A stretch of 64,000 nt of DNA from Astropecten irregularis (taxonomy: Eukaryota; Echinodermata; Asteroidea; Paxillosida; Astropectinidae), in contig OZ020252.1 of assembly GCA_963971285.1 (NCBI GenBank), forward strand, positions 14,359,662 through 14,423,661. Direction: 5' to 3'. Both the position numbers and the translations under genes were made by a program. The notes under the pieces are model-generated. The model saw only the letters and a program-made list of their open reading frames with translations. It was not told where the DNA came from and did not search any database. Of this stretch, positions 1-11,400 are shown one piece after another. Within the stretch, counting starts at the first letter, position 1; the number at the start of each line of letters is the position of its first letter.

Positions 1-2987
1 GAAAAGTTACAACAAAATTTGCGGTAGTAACCTGCCATGCCTAGAAATCGCATCAAGTCTTTCTTGGTCTTTGGCTGGGGAAAGTTTATTATAGATTCAA
101 TTTTCGCAGTTACTGGCGAGACTTCCCCTTGACCTATAACATGACCAAGAAAGGTTACTTTGGCTTTGCCGATTTGGCTTTTCGACAGATTAACTGTTAG
201 CTTTGCCTCAGTGAGCCTAGTGAACAAATCACGTGTACTATTAATGTGATCTTCCCAAGATTGACTATACACAATTATATCATCAATATAAACCTCAGTA
301 TTATCTAATCCTGTTATGACCTTATTCATCAATCGCTGGAAGGTTGCCGGTGCGTTCTTCATACCGAAGGGGAGCACCTTATATTGATATAGCCCTTTTG
401 GGGTGACAAAAGCTGACACTTCCTTAGCTCGAGGTGTAAGCGGAACTTGCCAGTACCCTTTCAGCAGATCATACGTACTAACAAATTTAGCTTTTCCTAG
501 TTTATCTATACAGTCGTCTATCCTAGGAAGTGGATACGTATCAGACTTAGTGACAGAATTAACTTTCCTAAAGTCTGTGCAAAAACGGTACGATGAATCA
601 GGTTTGGGCACTAAGATACACGGAGAGCTCCATGGACTACTACTCTCTTCAATTATGTCATTTTCAATCATGTACTGAATTTCATTATTGAAGTGAGTTT
701 CTTTCTGTGGGCTGCATCTATAAGCATGCTGTTTAATAGGCTTAGCAGAACCAACATCTACATCGTGAAATACTACATTCGTCCTCGTAGGAACATCAGG
801 AAATAAGTGATTATATTCGCCGACCAGGCTAGACATTTCATTTTGCTGTTCAGGTTCTAGGTGACCCAATTTATCATTTAAGTTTGCAAGCACCTGAGAA
901 TTCTTCAGTGTAACACGACATTCATGAATTTGGAAACTATCGGAATTCTGATCAGTTTCTTCTGTGCAAACTGCGGCTACAATTTCCTTTTTGACACATG
1001 TATCTGGTTGTCTAGCATGATACGGTTTCATCATATTTATATGGCAAAGTTGCTTACTTTTACGCCTATCAGGAGTTCTGATAATGTAATCTAAGTCACC
1101 TACTTTGCGATCTACAACATATGGTCCCATAAACCTAGCTTGAAGTGGCTGGCCTGACACTGGTAGCAAAACAAGGACTTGGTCACCTGGACTGAAAGTT
1201 CGTTCTTTTGACTTTTTGTCGTACCAGGTTTTCATCTCAACCTGCGTCGACTCTAGCCGTTTTGCAGCTAGTTCTCGCACACATTTCACCCGTTCCTTCA
1301 AACGTACTATGTGATCTAGTACACTATCTGTTTCTTTGTCATCCAACCATTTCTCTTTGACAAGGGACAAAGGTCCCCTCACATTGCGGCCAAATACAAG
1401 CTCGAAAGGGCTGAATCCTAACGATTCATTAGCTACCTCTCGAATGGCAAACAACAACAGTGGTAGACCTACATCCCAGTCTTTATCATGATCTAAGCAA
1501 TACTTCTTAATCATAGATTTCAATGTCTGGTGGAACCGTTCAAGAGCGCCTTGACTCTGCGGATGGTATGCGCTGGAAGTTATATGTTTAATGCCTAATG
1601 CGGTCAACTGTTCCTTAAACACCTTAGATGTAAAATTTGACCCCTGGTCGCTCTGAACAATTTCGGGAAGACCAAATCTGGTGAAGAAATTTGTCAAAGC
1701 ATCTACCACAGGTTTTGCCTTGATAGAGCGAAGAGGAATTGCCTCTGGGTATCTGGTGGAGGAACACATGATTGTAAGAATGTACTCGCATCCTTTCTTT
1801 GTCTTAGGCAGAGGACCAACACAGTCAACAATCACTTTGCTAAATGGTTCATGAAAGGCAGGTATTGGTTTCAATGGTGCTCTTGGTGGGTTTTGGTTAG
1901 GCTTGCCTACTACTTGGCAAACATGACATGTCCTACAATAATTGGCTACTGTCTGTCTTAGATTAGGCCAATAGAAATGTTTAAGTATTCGGTCACATGT
2001 TTTACCAACGCCTAAATGGCCTGCAATTGGCAAGTCATGAGCAAGGCTCATAATATGTGAACGATAAGGTTGAGGGACAACAACCTGCTCTAGTACCTCC
2101 CATTCATTATCCGCAGGGATATTTGGGGGGCGAAACTTACGCATAAGAATACCATCTTTCATGAAGAAACATACTGGAACTTTCAATGCTCCATCTTCAC
2201 TTAATGCTCTATTTCTTATGCTACATAATTCAGGATCTCTCTCCTGTTCTCTAATTAATTCTTCTCTATTAAGAAAAACATCATCAATAGTACCTAACTC
2301 GTGTACTACAGGAGAGGTTCCAATTTCAGAAGTTGAGGCTGTAGCCTCACTTGTAATGGAAAGACTATTATCGTCTAAACTAGTCATAAACGTATCTTCT
2401 AAGTCTACGTCATTGTTTTCCAACAAATTACAACTAGGGGTAGTAATAGCTTTCTTACTCATAGCACGAGTAGTGACACAAGAGGGAAAAATCCCAAGGA
2501 ATTCATTTTCCAAATTACTTGTATTGTCAACTTTGCTCGGCAAGTCCGTCATACACGGATCAACAACAACTTTGGCACCTGCAACATCATTACCAAGGAG
2601 AAGGGTAATTCCTTCAAGTCCCTGAGGTAAACTGGGAGCCACCCCTACTGTCATGGGTCCTGAAACTAAGTCTGAGTGTAAAAATACACGATGAAGAGGT
2701 ACATCAACAAAATCATTCGCTATACCAGTTATGAGCATTCTTGCTCCTAAAGAGGACTCGGAGCTCAAAGGTACGGCTCCTTTAAGCAGCAAAGACTGCG
2801 AGGCCCCTGTGTCCCTTAAAATAGTAACTGGATACTGAGGTGAACTATCACCGATTTCGATGGAAACCTGTCCTTCTGTAATGAAGGGCAAAAATTCCTC
2901 TCTAATTACAGACTTACAGCCCTTGACTAAAACCTCATCAAGTTGCTGGCCAATTGAAGGGTTTGCACTAGTTGTAAAAGCTACTGG
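1..2987 (-). CDS. pol: Pol polyprotein (PR-IN-RT), partial, runs off window
   Basis: This frame has no stop from 2987 to base 1, checked codon by codon, and it continues beyond the window. An aspartic protease motif, DTGAS, lies at about 2799-2813. The integrase follows: an HHCC zinc-binding region at about 1910-2050 (ending CRTCHVC), then the catalytic core with D in VDCVGP (about 1825), D in QSDQGSNF (about 1645) and E in GALERFHQ (about 1540). A GPY/F-type module (FMGPYVV) lies near 1120. The reverse transcriptase has LPFGMKNAP near 360, the catalytic YIDD at 279-290 and the thumb motif FLGMAGYYRKF near the left edge. The frame is -1 relative to gag and overlaps its end by 7 nt. All catalytic residues expected in the visible part are present. 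RNase H is presumably just outside. Confidence 0.93.
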
Positions 2988-4123
2988 CTAATAGTGTTAC
3001 TCTCACTGGCCATTTTCTTTAAGTAGGCATAACACTTAGGTTTAATATGACCCTTTTTCTGACAAAAGTCACATACTACATTGTGTCTTGCCCTACTATC
3101 ACTAGCATTTGTACCTTCATTTTGAGAAGTAGGTTTAGTTTTAGAATTGTCTGCAGACATACCTTGAGGCGAATTATTAAACCTAAACTTTCTCTTACCG
3201 GGAAAATTATTCCCTTTACTGAAACTCATTTTATGCGTCAACACATAATCATCTGCCATTACGGCTGCATCAGGAACCTGTTTAACTTGTTGCTCTTCTA
3301 AGTGAGCCTTAACATTATCTGGTACACAACTCTTGAATTCTTCTAAGAGCATTACCTGTCTTAGCCTAGTAAAGTCATTATCTACTTTACAAGAACTACA
3401 CCATCGATCAAACATCATTTCCTTCTCACGAGAAAACTCAATATATGACTGACCCTCCTGTTTTTTCTTGTTTCTGAATCTCTGTCTATATGCTTCTGGA
3501 ACTTGTTCGTAAGCTTTGAGTATAGCGGCTTTGACTATCTCATAATCGGAACTTTGCTCTAATGGCAATGCTGAATAAACCTCTTGAGCTTTTCCAGTTA
3601 ATACACTCTGGAGTAATAAAGTTCGGATGTCTGATGGCCAGCCGAGTCGGTCAGCCACCTTCTCAAAGTGCGAAAAATACTTATCTACTTCCCTATCTTG
3701 GAAAGGAGGAACAAGTCTTATGTGCTTACTGGGTTCAAACGTCTGGTGATGGGAGGCAGGCCCTCCTACCGAGTGTAATTGCTTTAGTTTAACTAATTCT
3801 AACTCGGCCTCAGTTTTCTGACGCTGTTCCTTCTGTATTTCTAGTTCCAACTCTTTAAGCTTAATTGCAGCCTCTTCAGAATAAACTGAGTTTATGGGCT
3901 GACTGACTGATTGTTCACCAAGCTTCTTAAGAAGACCTTCATCCTGGAAAAACTCAAAGATAACTGCCTTAACCTCGGCCTTTTTCATACTACCAACTAC
4001 GGTTACATCATAGTATTTAGCAAGCTCAAAAAGTTCAGACCTCTTAAGTTTATCTAACTTGGGCTCTGAGGGTTTATTCTCAAAGTCACTTACGAACTCT
4101 TCTACATTAAACTTAGATGCCAT
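2981..4123 (-). CDS. gag: Gag polyprotein with SAP-like, SCAN-like and zinc-knuckle regions
   Basis: A 380-residue structural protein of the element, expected to form the cytoplasmic particle that packages its RNA. Residues about 22-62 resemble a SAP helix-turn-helix (LKRSELFELAKYYDV). Residues 83-116 are a charged, leucine-rich coiled coil. Residues 130-220 look like a gypsy capsid N-terminal region. Residues 205-297 (YRQRFR, then YIEFSREKE, then LEEFKSCVP) strongly resemble the SCAN fold, which is thought to descend from Gmr1-like Gag. A CX2CX4HX4C zinc knuckle lies at 351-364. The ATG at 4121-4123 is the first after the primer-binding site, about 70 nt downstream of it. The stop is at 2981-2983. 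The ORF is uninterrupted. Confidence 0.92.
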   Translation of the reverse strand: MASKFNVEEFVSDFENKPSEPKLDKLKRSELFELAKYYDVTVVGSMKKAEVKAVIFEFFQDEGLLKKLGEQSVSQPINSVYSEEAAIKLKELELEIQKEQRQKTEAELELVKLKQLHSVGGPASHHQTFEPSKHIRLVPPFQDREVDKYFSHFEKVADRLGWPSDIRTLLLQSVLTGKAQEVYSALPLEQSSDYEIVKAAILKAYEQVPEAYRQRFRNKKKQEGQSYIEFSREKEMMFDRWCSSCKVDNDFTRLRQVMLLEEFKSCVPDNVKAHLEEQQVKQVPDAAVMADDYVLTHKMSFSKGNNFPGKRKFRFNNSPQGMSADNSKTKPTSQNEGTNASDSRARHNVVCDFCQKKGHIKPKCYAYLKKMASESNTISQ

Positions 4124-4190
4124 GATGTCAGTTGCTGGTTAAATGAATTGCACCGTAAATATGCAAACAATTTCAGAATAAATTTTCGAG

Positions 4191-4208
4191 CTCCCGGACA
4201 AGCCCCCA
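4191..4208 (-). other. Primer-binding site, tRNA-Pro type
   Basis: On the minus strand this reads TGGGGGCTTGTCCGGGAG. It starts with the TGG that pairs with a tRNA CCA end and closely resembles the tRNA-Pro primer sites of gammaretroviruses. It lies 4 nt inside the LTR edge, as expected for minus-strand DNA priming. Confidence 0.82.
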
Positions 4209-4212
4209 ATTC

Positions 4213-4954
4213 TGTTACGTGCGGTCGCTCGCCAGGTTATTATTGCCCGACAAAACGGCGCGCACGGCAGCAAGGGAGTTCAAAAAAAGAAGAGAAAAAT
4301 AAATGTAGGCCGAAATAGGCTAAATGGAACCAGCAACAGACATAATGGAAAGCACAAGGTGAAACATGGCATAATATCACAAACACAAGAATTAATTTAT
4401 TCACCGAAACATTATAAGCAATATTGGATATGGATCAGAAATGGCTGAGAAATTGTCAATAAAAATGAAATGAAGATCAGGAGTAAATTAATGGAAGTAA
4501 ACATACCGGTTTATAAAAAGATGATGATGATGATGATGGGGGTGCTTAAAGGACTCAGGTGTACATGAACGGGGAGTCCAGTCATTGCCACAGATGGTTC
4601 TTGAGCGGGTAGGCACATCGGGTAGGCACACCGCGCCTGGTAGGCACATCAGGTAGGAACAGTGTCGTCGTTCTGTGCTTCAGCGCCACGCCCTTCACGT
4701 CTGGTAGTATAGAGTACACATTAGCCACTGTGTAATGTCCGGTCAGCATCCCGTTCCGTACACCCGAGTCATAGAAGGACGAGCCATGGGCATACACGCC
4801 CTATATAAGCGGCCCTGGCTGAATACGCTTCACCGATTGTGAAAGAAACACTTTACATGTTAATGTAAGAAAAGTACGGCCGTTAGCTGGCTTAGCATAC
4901 TTGGCCTGGAAAGGTACGCAAAGGAATTTGAGGCAACAACTTGTTACCATAACA
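4213..4954 (-). repeat. 5' long terminal repeat (outer edge tentative)
   Basis: The inner edge is firm: minus-strand ...GTAACA, 4 nt before the primer-binding site. The outer edge at 4954 is inferred from the matching terminus (minus-strand TGTTAT...) and gives a 742-bp LTR with TG...CA ends. A TATATAGG box lies about 150 nt in (plus 4800-4807) and AATAAA at 4400-4395. The LTR also holds (ATG)n at 4521-4538 and short GGTAGGCAC-type direct repeats at 4614-4656. The second LTR is outside the window, so the outer edge is unconfirmed. Confidence 0.7.
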
Positions 4955-5057
4955 ATCTGGACCGATACTGTTATTTGGACGTCACTTCCAAATTCTGAAT
5001 AAATGACCAAGCTTTAATTAACGCAGGTATTTTACTATTTTTTTAATTTGTTGATAA

Positions 5058-5423
5058 TTAAAGGTAATATCATACTTTGGTTTTTATCGAAGAACTACAG
5101 ATTCATGGGCAAAAGTACCAAGGAAGATACAGTAACAATCATCTGTAAAAATTTCAGTCCCATACGGTGCCCACTTTTTTTTAGAAAACAGTGAAAAACG
5201 GCCACAGTCTTAAGTCTTTTCTCTTTCATTTTTGATATTTTAAAAGATCAAAAAGATTTTCAGTCGTTGTTTTGCTAATTTCTGGATAAATACACCATTT
5301 CATCAGGTGGAAAATTTTTAAAGGTATGTTTCTACCACCACCATCTTCATACCCTGTAAGTTCTACGTAAATCTGTGAACATTTCTGTTTTGGTCTCTTA
5401 CCAAAGTATGATACTACCTTTAA
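5058..5423 (+). repeat. Family A MITE, full-length copy A1
   Basis: Bounded by TTAA. It begins TTAAAGGTARTATCATACTT and ends with the inverted form of the same sequence. The 366-bp body contains the family marker of an internal GATCTTTTAAAAGATC-like hairpin. It lies between the retrotransposon and cryptochrome exon 3. Confidence 0.85.
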
Positions 5424-5448
5424 GACACAAGGGAAATAACCAACTCAC

Positions 5449-8400
5449 TCATTAGGATCCCAGAGTGTGTGTGAAACCTTCTCAATGCACTGAATGCCTT
5501 TCTCCTTACAAAGCTTCTTGACGGCATTGTCCCGATCCTGCCATATTGGCTCAGGGTCCTGCTCAAACGTCAAGAGATTCACGCCCCATTCCTAGGAAAG
5601 GGGAAGGAAAAGGTTGAAGCCAGCTAGGCAATTATAAAAATGGTCAATCATCCTTTGCAGCCCCTAATTGGCTGTACACGTATATCAAAGTTTTCACGAA
5701 GGGGCAAGTTTGCGAACAGGGCATTGAAACATAGGGCGTTTTCGAAACGGAGGCTTAGGCTCAGGCTCAGGCTCCAGCTCTGACATCTATATGCTGAAAA
5801 TATAGGTTGTGGTTTTTCATTGAAGCTGAAACTCTGTTTTCCTTTTCATCCTAGAGAATCTACTTCAGAACCGCAGCCAAAAATCTCTATTTTGGTGCCC
5901 GTTGTTTTGGAATGGATTCACGAAATGGAGCCTGAGCCTGAAACGGAGCCTGAGCCTTCGTTTCGAAAACGCCCATAGTTTTGAGCAATCCGGCTTTGAA
6001 GTTGGTACATTTTTTAATTGAAGATTTCACCCACTTTTAGATGACATGATGATTAATTTTCTATACAAGTTTCAAGCTGAAGATTTTCACTTACACAATG
6101 TACTAATTAAGAGTTGATAAACCGACCCTTTGTGAAAACTTAAAAATCCATGAGCGATTTCTTATCCCGGACAACAAAAACATACAAATACGCATAAATT
6201 TGTCCCTTCTTGCAAACTGAAAAAAGCATGTGCGTTGTTTTGTTCCGCATGCACCAGATTAGCCCCTTTGAGAAAACGCACTGATTTTTTCCCATAGAAC
6301 AATGTGCACTTTTGCTAAATTCACCCCTTTGTGCTATCTGCAACCTAGATGCACATTTTATATACTCGTATAGGTAGCAAATGGCAGCATGTATGTAGGC
6401 TGCCTTTAGGCAAAATAAGTTCACACACAGCAAAGAAATTTAGAACAACATTAAGACATGTTTTTCTAAAGAAACATTTAATAGACTGAAATAAGATACG
6501 AGAACCGAGGCTCATTGGTGACAGGAGGAATAAATTGGCTTTCCAATGGCTCCCTGATCCGGGGCAAATCTTGAAAGAAAAAAAGCCTCTTCCAGCCCTA
6601 ATCATCTGATGAATTGAACAGCTCCATGTATGTGGCAAGCAATGAGACAAACATCTACCGATGAGAATCCAAACATATCAGCAGACAGGCACTGTTAAAA
6701 TCCCCAAGAAACAACAGGAGTATCAAAATAACACTTGCGGGCTAGATTTATTACAGGTTCTCTCACCACTACACAAGCACATAGTAATGTTCAAGGATAT
6801 GTTCGCATATGTTGCTTTGAGTTTTGCTTGTCTTTTTTACGTCTTCCGTTTTTTATGATAATCCAGGACAAAACTGAAACCAATTTCAACAGGGTCCGCG
6901 AGGAATTACTGCTTCATTTTGAAAAATGACTCATTATGATATTTATAGTCTCCCACGAATACTGTACAAGAAATGTATCATACTTTTATCTCATTTTTTG
7001 CTTTCTTTGATTTGTGGAGATTAATTTCTCAGGACACTTCTGACTCCTCGGGCTGTTCCAACAAATCTAACCTCCCAAGACTATAATCTCATCAGGTCAT
7101 GTGCTGTAGTACAAGAAAATGTAATTTGAAATCCAAATTGGCTAGCTGTAGGTACTGCCTCAACTGTTGCTAATTGCAACAGCCCATCTTTATCTTCACT
7201 GGAACCAGGGCCATGCTTAGCAGTAGACATAGCATTTAGCATTTAGAACCGGGGGCCAATTGCATAGAGCTGTTTAAGCACCAAAATTCACTTAACTTGC
7301 ACCAAAAACCTTGGTAAATAAAATCAGAATGCCAGTCAAAACTCCTTGTGAATGTTATGATCAACTTTTTGTGCTTTAAAAGCAGCTCTATGAAATTGGC
7401 CCCATTCTTCACATTAGGAGGCAAATTGAAGTACATGTATTTATAAATACTGTTTGTATTACCCCACCTCACTGTGACAAATTTTCAGTTTGATAGCCTG
7501 TTATAACCTAAGAACTGGCACTTAAATTGTCCGTGATTTTGGTGTGTGTACCTCAATTAGTTGGCTGAGAATTGTGCAAGGGTCTCCCTTGAAGGTGTAA
7601 AGCCGACCGCCGACTTTCTTCAGTCTGTTGTCTAGGTCTTCCAGTGATTCATACAGAAAACGCCATCTGTTGAATCCACAGATTTTCGTCCCTGTTAAAA
7701 AAGAAAAAGAAAGACATCCAAGACAAACTAGAAAATCGTCAAACTTCACAGTAAACATTGCAAGAGGAAAATTCATAATCGTGGAATCGTGGTAGCACAT
7801 CAATTGATGAAACAGCAAGGCATTGAACAGGTATTAAAATGAAATTCAACAATTATTAAGATGAATCATATCACCAATACACCGGTCTGTGTAAATTTTA
7901 AATCAGAAAAACAGCATTCTGCATTTACCTTTTATTAGATGAAAATACTATGTACATTACCATTGATCAAAATCAGCACACTGCATAGCCTATATCAAGC
8001 TAAATCCACGAATGTAAAATACACCAAGTCTATTGAACATACATTTAAAAAACTGTGGGAGAAAATGCAGGATGAAATAACCACTACAGTGGAACGCTGC
8101 TATAACGAACACCGCTACACTGAAAATTTGGCTATACCGAACATCATCCTTGGCTCCCATTTTTTATATATACAATGTATTGTTCAAGCCTGCTGAACAT
8201 AATTTCACTTTAACAAACAACCACTATAAATTTATAACAAACTATTTCTGTGCATCCCAGCGTGATCATTTTATTGGCATTCCACTCTGTACTGACAATT
8301 TGATAACCACTACCCAGATTTTACACACATGGATTAGAGAAGTACATGTATAAAGGTTTAATTTGACTAAGTGTAATAGTCAAGATTGGCTGAATAAATA

Positions 8401-11400
8401 GTTTAGGATTTATGTCCATCTTTCTGTTGCTATCATGGTTCATTTTGAGGCAGAAAATATGAAATGTATGAGCGGGTTAACAATGCACTGGCTGATACAC
8501 CAGTTAACATGTCAAGTTATTTACTGTGATATCTGAGAGATTCACATCTATTCCGGACTGCTATTGCCAGAGGAATTAGGCCTAAAAAAAAAATTGTTGT
8601 GTTGCCCTTAAGTGGAAAAATTAAAATTTTGGGTCGGTCGGTCGATTTATTTATTTATTTATTTTTTTTTTTTGGCAGACTTTCAAACATTTAAGAATAA
8701 ATACAGGATGTATGGTCACCAGGGCTTATAAATCATTGGTTTTGGGTCGTTTTGAGGAGACACGCTTTTTTTACTGCTAAATCTTACATTTTCTATCCAA
8801 AATGGTGACTTTTTCTACTTTAGGACTCAGAGAAAAAAAGAAGAAAAGAAAAAAAAATCCCGACCCAAAGTTTTGCCATCTTACGGTCGGTCGCTGAGGG
8901 CAACACAACAATTTTTTTTCAGGCCTTATTACCGATGTCTACATTTCCTTTCCATTGTGGCCATAATTTGAACTGGGCATACTTCACATAATATGTCTGA
9001 CGATGATGAATGTCTAATTGTCATGGTCACTGGGGACTGCTGTTATTGCCTTTCTTTCACTTATTATCATCGTTTCTGTTATCTACAATTTCTGTGCGTC
9101 ATGGCTGTTTGCTTGTTCTGCTATTGGCAGATGACCTAGGTATATATGAAGCAAGCTTGAGCGAGAACTATCATTTTTACATCAAGTGGTTGGTTGCTAC
9201 TTAGCCTTTGCCTCTGAATATCAAAATGCAACTCGAGACTCTAGTGCAGATTCCATAATTGCCACTGGCTATCTACTGTCACCATGACAATGCCTTATAC
9301 ATGTATGTACATGTAGATAGGATCTATTAATATTGTTATTGTCAGCTACATCTATCCCAAGCGTTTTTACCGGTATTTACATATTTTACACAGTATTTAA
9401 ATTTCTCATTTTCTGACTGAAGCACCTTTTTGAGTGTCAAATTTGGATGGATTTCGGCACAAAACCTCTGAAGGAATTAATGTAAAATAATTACCGGTAA
9501 ACATGGTATAATACTCATCGAAATACCGTATCCAGAAACACATTCTTAATGTGAATTCTTCTTCATAACATGTTCCTTAGAAATTCACGTCTTTGAAGCA
9601 ATCAGTTTTGCATTTTCATTGTCCTAAATTGAGAAGCAAATGTCTAATTTTCTTACAGCATATCCGTTTGTACCATAATAATAAGACCTTGATTTTGACA
9701 ACCACAAATTTAGCATTTACTTCAGCTGTGCTTTACAACTAGCATACTAATAAATATCCATCAATCAATCTGGTTTATTCATTGAAGGCTTTAGGAAATA
9801 TATCCGTCCTCTGCTATCAACAAAAACTGCAATAATTTTCATCATTTTTCTCATTTGTCTAGTGAAGAGTACAAGGATTTCTCCACACACACAAAAAAAA
9901 ACACCATAATAATGTTTAATGCATTGAAATGGATACAGTGTGTTTTTCTGCCAGTGGTTTTCCCCCAGGCATTGAATAACAAACTTTTCTGCAGGAAGAC
10001 GAAGGATGAATATAAATTACAAATTATGGGGAGAAAAAACATACATTGAAAAGATATTTTTGTTTTGCGTTTGCTGTCAGCATGAGAATGAGAAATGTAC
10101 GGAGGGCAATGAGGCTAGAGTATTAGTTCAGGCTTTGTTGATGTATCTGAGAATTAAGATGGAAGATGTTAATGCATATATACGCTTGGAATTAGAAACG
10201 TCTGACATTTTGATCCTAGCAGGTTTTGTCTCGGAGGATAAATGACAAGAGGATAAGAACAAGCAAGTTCCTGTCCTCTTGTCATTTAGCCAAGATCCTG
10301 CTAGGATCAAAAAGTCAGGTCCTCTTAACTCTAAGCATTGAAATATACATGTCAGGTCATTTCAGTGATTAAAGGTAATATCATACTTGGTTTTTTGGCG
10401 AGCTGCGAAGCAAAGTGAAGCCTATGTAGTAGCACCGTTCGTCCCGTCCGTCGTACCGTCCGTTTGCCGTCCGCGTGAAATGTTAAAGTTTTTTGGTATG
10501 CGCTTGAACTGCGCTTGAACTGTCCAAAATTATGTTGTTTTAAATGAAAAATGTTGAAGTTTTTTCTATTGTTTCAAAATGTTGAAGTTTTTTTCTATTG
10601 TTTCAAAATGTTTATTTTTTTATTTTTATTTTTTTAGATGGGTGTGTTATTCAAAATAATGTTGTTATTATGGTAAATGGAAAATGTTGAATTTTTTTTG
10701 GATGGGTGTTTGCTATCATGTTTGTAACTGCACATAAGGCTGCAGTGAGCCATGACAGCTTCGCTGTTCTAGTTTATCAAAGAAATACAGATTCATGGGC
10801 AAAAGTATCACGACAGATACAGTAACAGTCATCTGTGAAAATATCAGTCCCATACAGTGCCCACTTTTTGAGAAAACAGTGAAAAACAGCCACGGTATTT
10901 CTTAAGTCTTTTCTCTTTTATTTTTGATCTTTTAAAAGATCAAAAAGATTTTCAGTCGTTGTTTTACTAATTTCTGGATAAATACACCATTTCAGGCGGA
11001 AAAATTGTAATGGTATGTTTCTACCACCACCATCTTCATACCCTGTAAGTTATACGCAAATCTGTTAATATTTCTGTTTGGGTTTCTTACCAAAGTATGA
11101 TACTACCTTTAATACTTAGGAAAACTAGTGAAAATTTTTAACATTTTAAGAAAGAAGGTTTTTCGACCATCAGCAAAAACTGAAACTAACATCACTCTGG
11201 GTACCTTTAAAATGATACATCTCCCAGGTTAACTTCCAATCCACTTTTTTCCAATGGAAATTACAGTGTTATATTAAAGGGATTTTTGTGATATGGAGAT
11301 GGTATAGGGATGTATAAAAAAAATTATCTGGCAGTAAATATGGGTTGTAGCTCTGTGGTAGGAGTACACATTTTTCATTTAGAGTAAACACTGCCCGAAA

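Larger units (their letters stand above)
1..4954 (-). mobile_element. Gmr1-type Ty3/gypsy LTR retrotransposon, 5' portion
   Basis: Read on the minus strand, the order is LTR (4954-4213), primer-binding site (4208-4191), gag (4123-2981), then one pol frame running to base 1. Within pol the order is protease, integrase, reverse transcriptase. Integrase upstream of RT is the Ty1/copia-like arrangement. Among Ty3/gypsy elements it is known from the Gmr1 lineage of deuterostomes, and the RT, IN and GPY/F sequences here are gypsy-like. The rest of RT, RNase H and the 3' LTR lie outside the window, so target-site duplications cannot be checked. gag has no internal stop and pol has none over about 995 codons, so the copy is either young or kept intact. 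It lies in the same orientation as the cryptochrome gene, 3' of its third coding exon. Confidence 0.9.
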
